Shown here: piece by piece, positions 8,711 to 16,196 of the stretch
How the letters are laid out: each line of letters starts with the position of its first letter
Numbering within the stretch: the stretch's first letter is position 1
Source of the DNA: Halochromatium sp.
Lineage (GTDB): Bacteria; Pseudomonadota; Gammaproteobacteria; Chromatiales; Chromatiaceae
Direction: 5' to 3'
Assembly (NCBI GenBank): GCA_010912705.1
Contig: POWB01000015.1
Location: 68,116 to 115,193, forward strand
Length of the DNA stretch: 47,078 nucleotides
Notes under the pieces: generated by a model
The model's input: the letters and a program-made list of their open reading frames with translations, nothing else
Told to the model about the DNA's origin: nothing
Databases searched by the model: none
Position numbers and translations under genes: made by a program

Positions 8711-9967
8711 ATGCATGCGTTAACGAAGCGTGGGCGTCTGGTATTGCTCGCGAGCCGGCGTCTGGCCCTGCTTGCAACCTTGATGCTGGGGCTGCCCTCC
8801 AGCAGCCTGTTCGCTCAAACCGAACTCAATGCCCTCGAGCAGCTCGGTAAACAGCTGTTTTTCGATACCCAGTTATCCCAGCCGCCGGGCCAAGCCTGCG
8901 CCAGCTGCCACAGCCAGGTAACCGGATGGACCAGCCCGCAGACAGGCGCGGACCCATCTGCCGCGGTGCAGGAAGGCGCAGTGGCAGGACGTTTCGGCAA
9001 GCGCCGACCACCGATGGCCGCTTATGCATCCTTCAGTCCGGTGCTGTATCTCGATCCGGAAGAAGACCACTTCGTCGGCGGTAACTTCTGGGATGGCCGC
9101 GCCACGGGCTGGCTGCTTGGCCATGCGACGGCCGAGCAGGCGCAGGGGCCGTTCCTGAATCCCGTCGAGCAGAATCTGCCTGACCCGGCCGCTGTCGTCA
9201 GCCGCGTCTGCAGCGGAAAAAATGGCGATGGACTGCGCACCTGGTTTGGCGAGACGGTCTGCGACAACCCGGTTGATGGCTATAACGCGATTGCGCGAGC
9301 CATTGCAGCCTATGAGTCTTCACCGGAGATGAACGCCTTCAGCTCGAAGTACGACTTCTACCTGCGCGATCCCAAGCAGTATCCGCTGAGCGAGCAGGAG
9401 GCCTGGGGCCTCGAGCTCTATGCCCGCGAGGACAAGGGCAATTGTGCCGCCTGCCATCCGCATGAGACGGGACCCAACGGCGAGCCGCCACTGTTTACCG
9501 ACTTTACCTACGACAATCTCGGCGTCGGGCGCAATCCCGAAAATCCCTGGTACCAAGCGACCGACCGCAACCCCAACGGTGAGCAGTGGCTCGATCCCGG
9601 CCTCGGTGGATTCCTGCAGACCGTGCCGCGTTTCGCCGATCGGGCCGCTGATCATCTTGGCAAGTTCAAGGTGCCAAGTCTGCGCAATACCGATCTGCGT
9701 CCAGCCGACGCATTCGTGAAGCGCTTCATGCATAACGGTGCCCAGGCCAGCATCGAAGAGGTCGTGCACTTCTACAACACACGGGATCTGAAGCCGATCT
9801 GCGAGGAGATCGATGAACCGCAGCCGGGTGCGAACTGCTGGCCAGCGCCCGAGATGCGCGCCAACCTGAACACCGAGGAGCTTGGCGACCTTGGCCTCAA
9901 CGCTGAGGAAGAGGCCGCGATCGTCGCCTTTCTACGCACACTCAATGATGGCTGGACGCCACCCTGA
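8711..9967 (+). CDS. periplasmic di-haem cytochrome c peroxidase-family protein
   Basis: The 418-residue protein has a Sec signal peptide (hydrophobic LALLATLMLGLPSSSLFAQ, cleavage near residue 36) and two haem c binding motifs, CASCH at about residues 63-67 and CAACH at about 245-249, which is the two-domain layout of the cytochrome c peroxidase/MauG family. The N-terminal ALEQLGKQLFFDTQLSQPPGQ and the C-terminal FMHNGAQASIEEVVHFYNTR segments are family hallmarks. Members reduce hydrogen peroxide in the periplasm or oxidise protein substrates. A GGGTGAGC stretch precedes the ATG at 8711. The gene follows the isochorismatase-family gene by six bases. At about 418 aa it is longer than classical CcpA (about 320-350), owing to insertions between the haem motifs. 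Confidence 0.9.
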   Translation: MHALTKRGRLVLLASRRLALLATLMLGLPSSSLFAQTELNALEQLGKQLFFDTQLSQPPGQACASCHSQVTGWTSPQTGADPSAAVQEGAVAGRFGKRRPPMAAYASFSPVLYLDPEEDHFVGGNFWDGRATGWLLGHATAEQAQGPFLNPVEQNLPDPAAVVSRVCSGKNGDGLRTWFGETVCDNPVDGYNAIARAIAAYESSPEMNAFSSKYDFYLRDPKQYPLSEQEAWGLELYAREDKGNCAACHPHETGPNGEPPLFTDFTYDNLGVGRNPENPWYQATDRNPNGEQWLDPGLGGFLQTVPRFADRAADHLGKFKVPSLRNTDLRPADAFVKRFMHNGAQASIEEVVHFYNTRDLKPICEEIDEPQPGANCWPAPEMRANLNTEELGDLGLNAEEEAAIVAFLRTLNDGWTPP

Positions 9968-10132
9968 GGAGCCCAACCCAATGAGCCCAACGCCAGCGCG
10001 CCGAGGGAAGGCTGAGTGGCCGCGGAGATCGAGGGAGCGCTGAGAGGATCAGCACTCCCCGTCGTAGCACGACAGCCCGTCTAAGGATTGGCTAGGCTGG
10101 CTAGTCCATCACGTCTCCGGGCTAGCGCTCTT

Positions 10133-10768
10133 TCAGATACCGACAATGGCGTCAAAGAACAGCGGGTCGATAAACTGCGGCTCATAGTCGAGACCAAGCG
10201 CGCGCAACGCTCCAACGAAGGCGCGGAGATGGTGCTTCGAGCCTTCGAGCAAGTGCCCGTAGGTCCGCTGTAGATCGGGCTGAACTGTTTCGTCGATCGC
10301 CTGTTGCAGATCGAGAATATCCAGATCCTCGATGGTTGCGCCGATCACCAGGGCCTGCGTCGAAGACTCGAGGCCGCTTGTCACCAGCTCCTCATACAGG
10401 GCCTGCAGCTCCAGATTGCTAAAGGCGCCGACATCTGGCAGGGCCGGGTCCGTCAACCCGTAGCGCTCGATCTTGCCGCCGAGGGCATCAAAGTGGCGCT
10501 GCTCAGAGATCGCAATGCGCTCTAGCACCACCAGGCTCCAGGCCTCATCAAGCCTGAGATAGACGTCGTGCGCGAGCTTCTCTTCTTCGCGCATCCAGAG
10601 CAGGGTATCGGCCTCCTCGGCGCTCAGCACCGCTGCCGGCGCGGGTATGGCTTGACCGACGCCCTGGCCAACGCCTTGGCCGCCACCCTGGGGACCTCTC
10701 GCCATCGCGGGCAACGCACAGGTGCAGAGGGCGAGGGTAGCAGGAAGGATCAGTGAGCGGATGTTCAT
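10133..10768 (-). CDS. exported DUF2202 ferritin-like protein
   Basis: Starting at the ATG at 10766-10768 (AGAGGT lies six bases upstream) the product is 211 aa with a clear signal peptide (MNIRSLILPATLALCTCALPAMA). A short Gly/Gln linker with repeated GQGVGQ follows, then the DUF2202 domain: REEEKLAHDVYLRLDEAW, SEQRHFDALGGKIERYGL, LEALYEEL-like and GSKHHLRAFVGALRALG. DUF2202 has the four-helix ferritin-like layout with Glu/His metal-ligand positions, but its role is unknown. It is the last of three leftward genes for exported proteins and lies opposite a two-component system. A metal-related role is inference from fold and context. Confidence 0.85.
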   Translation of the reverse strand: MNIRSLILPATLALCTCALPAMARGPQGGGQGVGQGVGQAIPAPAAVLSAEEADTLLWMREEEKLAHDVYLRLDEAWSLVVLERIAISEQRHFDALGGKIERYGLTDPALPDVGAFSNLELQALYEELVTSGLESSTQALVIGATIEDLDILDLQQAIDETVQPDLQRTYGHLLEGSKHHLRAFVGALRALGLDYEPQFIDPLFFDAIVGI

Positions 10769-10792
10769 ATCGAGACCTCTATTCATTGGTGA

Positions 10793-10852
10793 ATTGTACT
10801 TTGGTCAATTGCATTTCGGCGCATTGTGCTTCGACTCATTGCGCTTCAGGCA
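10793..10852. repeat. four-copy degenerate 15-bp tandem repeat
   Basis: ATTG recurs exactly every 15 bases at 10793, 10808, 10823 and 10838, each time followed by a similar CTTCGG-like segment (units ATTGTACTTTGGTCA, ATTGCATTTCGGCGC, ATTGTGCTTCGACTC, ATTGCGCTTCAGGCA). It lies in the gap between the two exported-protein genes, just upstream of the DUF2202 start. The role is unknown; it could be an array of regulator sites or the relic of a pentapeptide-repeat coding segment. Confidence 0.6.
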
Positions 10853-10870
10853 ACTGCAACCTGCAACCGA

Positions 10871-11149
10871 TTACTCACTGCCCTGTCGAATCGCGCGCCG
10901 CTGTGCCAAATCTTCGGAGAAACTTCTAGTCTGTGTCCGTAGCATCTCCCCATCCTGCTGTCCGCCACCTGAGCCGGATTGAGCCCGCGTCTGGCTTCGC
11001 TGCTGCGTCATCTTGCCTTGACCGCCGCCACCTTCACCTTGGCCATAGCCGCCACCGCCACCACCACCTTTGGCCTGCACATCCAAAGTCACCGCACAGG
11101 CGGTTAGGGTAGCCAATGCCAGACTCTTGATCATTAACGAGCGTTGCAT
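10871..11149 (-). CDS. small exported glycine-rich protein
   Basis: The 92-residue product has an N-terminal signal peptide (KSLALATLTACAVTLDVQA), a run of seven glycines followed by GYGQGEGGGGQGK, and a polar Gln/Arg/Ser-rich tail. I do not recognise the family. The Cys in the signal sequence does not sit in a convincing lipobox. Its ribosome binding region AGAGGTCTCG is nearly identical to that of the DUF2202 gene downstream. It sits between the DUF2202 gene and another glycine-rich exported protein in the same orientation, so a shared transcript is likely. Low complexity makes homology hard to judge; the signal peptide and ribosome site are the main support. Confidence 0.6.
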   Translation of the reverse strand: MQRSLMIKSLALATLTACAVTLDVQAKGGGGGGGYGQGEGGGGQGKMTQQRSQTRAQSGSGGGQQDGEMLRTQTRSFSEDLAQRRAIRQGSE

Positions 11150-11187
11150 ACGCGAGACCTCTTATTTCAGTGGATAGACGTCAGCAC

Positions 11188-11589
11188 TCATCGCCCTCGA
11201 CCACGACCGCCGCCGGCGCCGCGACCGCCACCCTGACCTATACCCGAGCCGGAGCCCATACCTGGGGAGCCCGAACCCATGCCCGATCCCGCAGCTCCAT
11301 GGCCTTGTCCCTGCCGGGCCTCGTAGCCGGCGCCATAGGGCAGATCGCCGCGAAATCCGCCCTGGGAACGCATACCCGGCCCCTGCATCGGCGGCGTGCC
11401 TAGACTCGGCAGCCGATCGTCAGAACGCGGCGACCGGGGCGCCCAGCTCCCTCTCGGGAGGTCTTCCTGCAATAGCCGCAGATCCAAACTGCCAGCGTCG
11501 GCGTCCAGCCCTGCGGGCTCCATGGCCTGCGTCGTCATGGGACCGAGCAACAGGATCAACAGGCAATGCAGGATTGGGCGTTTCGTCAT
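11188..11589 (-). CDS. exported Gly/Arg/Met-rich hypothetical protein
   Basis: Read from the ATG at 11587-11589, the 133-residue product starts MTKRPILHCLLILLLGPMTTQA, a good signal peptide, followed by an acidic segment (DADAGSLDLRLLQEDL) and a long C-terminal half dominated by Gly, Ser, Met, Gln and Arg ending in GGGRGRGR. An in-frame upstream reading to 11682 exists but would bury the signal peptide. I do not recognise the family. It is the first of three leftward genes for exported proteins; 143 bases separate its start from the divergent response regulator gene, so both promoters lie in that gap. Confidence 0.6.
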   Translation of the reverse strand: MTKRPILHCLLILLLGPMTTQAMEPAGLDADAGSLDLRLLQEDLPRGSWAPRSPRSDDRLPSLGTPPMQGPGMRSQGGFRGDLPYGAGYEARQGQGHGAAGSGMGSGSPGMGSGSGIGQGGGRGAGGGRGRGR

Positions 11590-11732
11590 CTGGGTGTTTT
11601 CGGTGCTGACCTGGTGCATTCTGGTCCCGCGACATGGCGCTGGCGTGTCACTGCCCGCGCGTTCTGTATCCGTTTGTATCAAAGCCGCATGCGGCTAAGG
11701 CTTGAGAGCTGAATCTTCGCTAAGCTCGACCC

Positions 11733-12443
11733 ATGAACATCACAGCTGCCCGTATTCTGGTGGTGGACGATGATCCCGCGCTGCGCGATCTCCTCCAAGC
11801 CTATCTGACCGATACCGGCTTCGTCGTTGACCTGGCTGAAGACGGCCAGGCGATGCGCGAGGCGATACAACGCGCGACGCCAGATGCGATCGTGCTCGAC
11901 CTCATGCTACCCGGCGGCGATGGCTTGACCCTGACGCGGGAGCTGCGGACGCAGCAGTCCCAGGTGCCGATCTTGATGCTCTCAGCGCGCGGCGAAGAGG
12001 TCGATCGAATCGTCGGGCTAGAGCTCGGCGCCGATGATTATCTGGCCAAGCCGTTCAGCCCGCGCGAGCTGCTGGCGCGCATCAGGGCCTTATTGAGACG
12101 CGCCCAAACCGCCCCAACAACGGTTTCGGCGCGTGATTGCTTCGGCCCCTATCGGCTCGACCGATCTGCGCGCCGACTATTGGCCGAGGATGTCGATGTC
12201 GGCCTGACCAGTGCCGAATACGACCTCATCGAGGTGCTGATCGATCGTCCCGGCCGGGTACTCACCCGCGACATCCTGCTGGATCTCCTCAAGGGCTATG
12301 ATCGCGACCCCTTCGATCGCACGGTGGACCTACGCGTAGCGCGTCTGCGGCGCAAGATCGAGCCAGACCCCGCCCACCCGGCCTATATCCGGACCGTTCG
12401 CGGACTTGGCTATCTGTTCAATCCCAAAGGTGCCGATGGCTGA
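11733..12443 (+). CDS. OmpR-family response regulator
   Basis: The 236-residue protein has an N-terminal receiver domain (acidic pocket VVDDDP, phosphoacceptor Asp56 in VLDLMLPGGDG, Lys in LAKPFSPREL) and a C-terminal winged-helix DNA-binding domain ending VRGLGYLFNP. It belongs to the OmpR/PhoB class. Its stop codon overlaps the start of the histidine kinase gene by eight bases, so the two form a translationally coupled two-component system. The genes facing it across a 143-base divergent region encode exported proteins and are plausible targets, but no operator could be identified by eye. Confidence 0.95.
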   Translation: MNITAARILVVDDDPALRDLLQAYLTDTGFVVDLAEDGQAMREAIQRATPDAIVLDLMLPGGDGLTLTRELRTQQSQVPILMLSARGEEVDRIVGLELGADDYLAKPFSPRELLARIRALLRRAQTAPTTVSARDCFGPYRLDRSARRLLAEDVDVGLTSAEYDLIEVLIDRPGRVLTRDILLDLLKGYDRDPFDRTVDLRVARLRRKIEPDPAHPAYIRTVRGLGYLFNPKGADG

Positions 12444-13797
12444 TCCAGCGCGAGCGCTTTCGCCCCACCGGCTGAGTCTGCGCCAGCAGAATGCGCTGCG
12501 CCTCGCGCTGATCTTCGTCCTCTTCGAGCTTGTTTCAGCCTTGGCCGTCGTGTTCCTGCTCATGCTGCCGATGGCCGAGCGAGCATCCAGTGATCTGGCT
12601 GGGCTCATGGTGCTATCGGCACAGACGCACACTGAACTGCCGCCAGGTACTCGGCCGGCCTTCGCGAAAGAGTTGTTGCGCGCCCATGGCCTGGAGCTGC
12701 GCACCAGCCACCCGGTTGACGCCGAGCCACAGCATCGTCACGGGCTCTATCTACGCGCGCTCGAGAGCCAGCTCAGTGCGCGCACCGGTCAGGTGATCGA
12801 ATTTCTGGAGACCGAGCAGGCCGGTGAGCTGTGGCTTTGGGCGAGCTTACCGAGCGGCGGCCAAACCCTCTGGCTGGGCTTTCCGCAAAGCCGCGTCGGT
12901 CCGCACCCTTTGGCCGCCTTGATGCTAACGCTCAGTGCTGGACTGCTGCTCGCAATCCTTGCCGCCTGGTGGCTGGGAGGCGTGATTCTGACACCAATCA
13001 AGCGCTTCGACAGCGCCGCTGCGACCCTTGGCCGCGGTGAGACACCGACACTCTTGCCTGAGCAAGGTCCACGTGAGCTGGCCGGACTCGCGCATCGCTT
13101 CAACCGGCTGAGCGAGCAAATCCGCGAGCTGCTCGAGGCACGCACAACCCTGCTCGCGGGGCTATCTCACGACCTACGCACACCGCTTGCGCGCATGCGG
13201 CTCGCGCTCGAGATGCTCCAGCGCCGGCCTGATCCGGCCTGGATTGAGCGACTGGACAAGGATATTGGTGAGATGGATCGGCTGGTCGGCGATGTGCTAA
13301 TGCTGGCGCGCGGCCTGAGCCAAGAGCCCTCCGAGCCGGTCGAACTCTCAACACTGTTAGAGGAGCTTGCAGCCGTGGCGCGCACGACAGGCGCCGATGT
13401 GCGGGTGCAGTGCCCAAGGATTGAGATGCAGATTGCGGTCGCAGCCTTACGGCGTGTGCTCTCGAATCTGCTTGACAACGCGCACCGCTATGCCGGAATG
13501 CATCCGATCGAGCTGCAGGCGGAATTCGCAGGCAAGCACTGCCGCATTGGCATCCTCGACCTGGGGCCTGGCATCCCAGCTACCGAACTGCAAGCGGTCT
13601 TTCGCCCGTTCCATCGGGTTGAGCACTCCCGCAGCCCGAACACCGGAGGCACAGGGCTAGGGCTAGCGATCGTGAAACAGCTTGCACAGGCTCAAGGCTG
13701 GCAAGTCTGGCTCGAAAACCGACCTGATGCGGGACTCGTAGCTTGGGTGGAACTGCCGGTCTCAGGTGATTCTCAACAGGCTGTCGAGGCCAATTGA
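12436..13797 (+). CDS. EnvZ-type sensor histidine kinase
   Basis: From the ATG at 12436 (AAAGGTG upstream, overlapping the regulator stop) the 453-residue membrane kinase has a first transmembrane helix (about residues 20-45), a periplasmic sensor region of some 110 residues without a recognised domain, a second transmembrane helix (LAALMLTLSAGLLLAILAAW), a HAMP linker, the HisKA phosphoacceptor GLSHDLRTPLARMR with His at about 245, and an HATPase domain with NLLDNAHRYA, LDLGPGIP and GGTGLGLAIVKQ. Layout and motifs are those of EnvZ-like kinases. The input signal is unknown; it partners the adjacent OmpR-family regulator. Confidence 0.94.
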   Translation: MADPARALSPHRLSLRQQNALRLALIFVLFELVSALAVVFLLMLPMAERASSDLAGLMVLSAQTHTELPPGTRPAFAKELLRAHGLELRTSHPVDAEPQHRHGLYLRALESQLSARTGQVIEFLETEQAGELWLWASLPSGGQTLWLGFPQSRVGPHPLAALMLTLSAGLLLAILAAWWLGGVILTPIKRFDSAAATLGRGETPTLLPEQGPRELAGLAHRFNRLSEQIRELLEARTTLLAGLSHDLRTPLARMRLALEMLQRRPDPAWIERLDKDIGEMDRLVGDVLMLARGLSQEPSEPVELSTLLEELAAVARTTGADVRVQCPRIEMQIAVAALRRVLSNLLDNAHRYAGMHPIELQAEFAGKHCRIGILDLGPGIPATELQAVFRPFHRVEHSRSPNTGGTGLGLAIVKQLAQAQGWQVWLENRPDAGLVAWVELPVSGDSQQAVEAN

Positions 13798-13822
13798 CCT
13801 CGGTCATAGCGAGCACTTCCAT

Positions 13823-14266
13823 TCATGAATATTGCGACGGTTTCGATGTACTACGCGCCTTAGCGTTTGATTCAGTGCTGTCCGGTGGACGAAAGGGTCT
13901 CCGCACACTCTGTGCTGACTTGGAATGATCCTCGGTCGTCGATAACACATAACCCGCAACAACGCCTAGAAGTGCCGCTAGCGTCTCGGTTTGGAAATCG
14001 GTCACCAACGCTAACAACATCAGTGATGGCAGGAACAGCACAAGCCCCAGGGCCTTGAGGGAATTAGATCCGAAGGCCTCCTGTCGTTGTTTCAGACGAC
14101 GAAAGACCAAAATCATCCCAACAAGCATGACAAGCAGGGTGCCCAGAACAGCAGTTCCGTCCAGAATTAAGGTCAGCGCAGTATCGGGAATATCGAGCCA
14201 CAGAGGTGGCGACAGCGTCATTTCTTCAGCCGTCAGTTGGTTCTTGATAATATTTGAGTCGGCCAT
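13823..14266 (-). CDS. hypothetical small membrane protein
   Basis: The 147-residue product has two clear transmembrane segments (LILDGTAVLGTLLVMLVGMI and ALGLVLFLPSLMLLALVTDF) joined by a basic loop, a possible third weak segment (ALLGVVAGYVL), and a hydrophilic C-terminal tail rich in Ser, Arg and Lys. No family is recognised. It starts MADSNIIKNQLTAEEM and lies alone between the histidine kinase gene, towards which it converges, and the arylsulfotransferase-like gene upstream. Base composition is less GC-rich than the kinase gene, like the genes that follow it. Confidence 0.6.
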   Translation of the reverse strand: MADSNIIKNQLTAEEMTLSPPLWLDIPDTALTLILDGTAVLGTLLVMLVGMILVFRRLKQRQEAFGSNSLKALGLVLFLPSLMLLALVTDFQTETLAALLGVVAGYVLSTTEDHSKSAQSVRRPFRPPDSTESNAKARSTSKPSQYS

Positions 14267-14363
14267 CGTTCGATAGAACTATAAGTTCATTTCAATTTTG
14301 CAAAAGGGCTAGACGCCGGCGCTGACGCGGCAACAGGTCGCAAAAAAGCCTTATACGCGGCTA

Positions 14364-15743
14364 TCATTCGGCAGGGAATGTTTCGCAGACCCGTCTCTTG
14401 AGCGTTGCCGCTGCGGTTGCCCCAAGTGTCTGCGGTATATATCGACTCCACCCTAACTGGAAGCCTCGGCCATCACTGTCATGATTGATATAGCTGGCAA
14501 CCAGCTCTCCGGTTAGCGAGAAGAGCAGAAGGCGCCCCGCATTTTGCTCCTCCAGCATTAAATGCCCTGACGGCAGCAGATCGGCTAGACCTTCAGTGAG
14601 GGTTCGCACTGACTCCCTGACCATAGCATCGCGAAATGGACTGGTAACTGCATCTGTTGCGAAATCGTAAAACAAGACCTCTGAAACATCTCGGACTCTT
14701 GGTCCAGTACCGGTGTCAATCGCATTATTGCTGAACACCGCAATCCTATGATCATCGACAATATCAACGTCATGCTGTGCGATCCAAGGCCCCTCTTTCG
14801 CCCACAGGATCTCATCTGTTGATGGCCGATAGAGGAGCAGTGTAGAATAACGACGAAGGCTCAAAAAGAGATCACCGCGACGCCAGTAGGGGCCGTCCTC
14901 CAACACCGGTTGTATATCATTTAGGTGCAGCGGATCGTTCGCGTAGAATCCCATAGCTGCGAAAATGCGATGATAGAGTCCGTGATCAATCAATGTCTGA
15001 ACTAATGATCGTCGAAACAGAATCTCACCTTCAGATGTCATTCTCGTGAGCGTATCCTCTAGAAACCACTCTTTGGTTCCTGGAAGCATCGATGGCGTCG
15101 CGAGTGTTGGAATCCAAAACGCGCCCTCCCCATCTGGCTCTGTAGAATGATGGTAGTGCACATCTTGCTTAATCCATACTCGCTCGCCACAAGGCGTCAC
15201 TCGTAATAGCGGTGAATAGTGATCCTTAACAATCAGGTCACCATTATTGAGCAAGAGTGGATGAATCGCTCGCCAAGCTTCATGTCTCCATGAGGTGTAG
15301 TCCATCCAAGTCCAATCTCGGCGCGCATCGGCCAGAAGCTGCTCAACGTCTAGTTGCCAACGGTAGACCAGAGAGAGATCTGACAGCCTGAACATCTCCA
15401 CGACGTGCCGACGCCGATCGCCGTCATGCCGACTCAATAGGACATATCCGGGCAGCGCTCCAGTCTGCGCGCCCGGTTCGATGTGCCATCCGCCAGAACC
15501 CTTAAAGCGGTTGGGCTCAACAGTCATGGCTCGCAGGTCTTCGCTCATGACCTCTTTAAGTGTCCAGGGCGATTTTGCGACCAAAACGGCAGTCTTACCG
15601 ATGAGCCCGGAACGCCCACTGCCCTCAATATTGTCATACACCAAGGCACCGAAGGCGATCGTGGCAAGCGCACCAAGAACCATCAACAGGCCGACGATCC
15701 AGAGGTCGAGTTTGCGAAACATGATGTCTTCTAGACGAGCCAT
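14364..15743 (-). CDS. arylsulfotransferase (ASST)-family membrane-anchored protein
   Basis: The 459-residue protein has one N-terminal transmembrane anchor (LWIVGLLMVLGALATIAFGALV) and a large extracytoplasmic domain whose repeated blade-like motifs fit the arylsulfotransferase family: HYHHSTEPDGEGAFWIP, DPLHLNDIQPV, RGDLFLSLRRYSTLLLYRP and GPWIAQHDVDIVDDHRIAVF. ASST enzymes move sulfate between phenolic compounds without PAPS, but many homologues of this sub-type have no demonstrated activity. ATG at 15743 gives MARLEDIMFRK; an internal ATG at 15722 is also possible. It is divergent from the small membrane protein and sulfotransferase genes at 15.9-17.7 kb, suggesting a joint role in sulfated surface material (inference). 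Confidence 0.75.
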   Translation of the reverse strand: MARLEDIMFRKLDLWIVGLLMVLGALATIAFGALVYDNIEGSGRSGLIGKTAVLVAKSPWTLKEVMSEDLRAMTVEPNRFKGSGGWHIEPGAQTGALPGYVLLSRHDGDRRRHVVEMFRLSDLSLVYRWQLDVEQLLADARRDWTWMDYTSWRHEAWRAIHPLLLNNGDLIVKDHYSPLLRVTPCGERVWIKQDVHYHHSTEPDGEGAFWIPTLATPSMLPGTKEWFLEDTLTRMTSEGEILFRRSLVQTLIDHGLYHRIFAAMGFYANDPLHLNDIQPVLEDGPYWRRGDLFLSLRRYSTLLLYRPSTDEILWAKEGPWIAQHDVDIVDDHRIAVFSNNAIDTGTGPRVRDVSEVLFYDFATDAVTSPFRDAMVRESVRTLTEGLADLLPSGHLMLEEQNAGRLLLFSLTGELVASYINHDSDGRGFQLGWSRYIPQTLGATAAATLKRRVCETFPAE

Positions 15744-15945
15744 GCTGTGATCCCGAGCATTGAAAATGTAAAGCCCACGAACAAGATCGTTCAGAGCACT
15801 GGTAGGCTCGGCAAAGATCAGCTATGAGCCTATTCTAGGTTGGTGAATATTGCTATTTCACCACCGAAGAATATCTTTGGGTAGCGCGATGAGCGGTTAT
15901 TTTGATCACTCAGGCTACCGCTGCACTCTGCGCATTGAGGATATT

Positions 15946-16173
15946 TTGCTTGTGAAAACAACCTTTATAGTCAGTGGTTTGATACTTCTGCCGCTACCGC
16001 ATAGCGCTCACGCCTACATCGGCCCCGGAGCCGGTCTCGGTGCCTTGGTTGCCGCCTTGGCAGTAGTGATCGCTTTGGTATTACTCTTTATTGGCTTCCT
16101 TTGGTATCCGCTAAAGCGCCTGATTCGTGGTCGCAAGCGGGCTGCAGACAACAACATCCAGAAAGACGACTGA
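15946..16173 (+). CDS. small membrane protein with AYIGPGAG motif
   Basis: The product is a short membrane protein: a signal peptide (VKTTFIVSGLILLPLPHSAHA), the motif AYIGPGAGLG, one transmembrane helix (ALVAALAVVIALVLLFIGFLW) and a basic tail YPLKRLIRGRKR. Small proteins of this AYxGPGxG type occur, to my knowledge, beside genes for surface polysaccharides and sulfotransferases; no biochemical role is known to me. The start is uncertain: TTG at 15946 with AGGAT five bases upstream is chosen, GTG at 15952 would give the neatest signal peptide, and ATGs at 15850 or 15889 give longer forms. The stop is close to the start of the sulfotransferase gene, so the two are likely coupled. Confidence 0.65.
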   Translation: MLVKTTFIVSGLILLPLPHSAHAYIGPGAGLGALVAALAVVIALVLLFIGFLWYPLKRLIRGRKRAADNNIQKDD

Positions 16174-16196
16174 GCATTTTGAGTACGGCAAACCTC

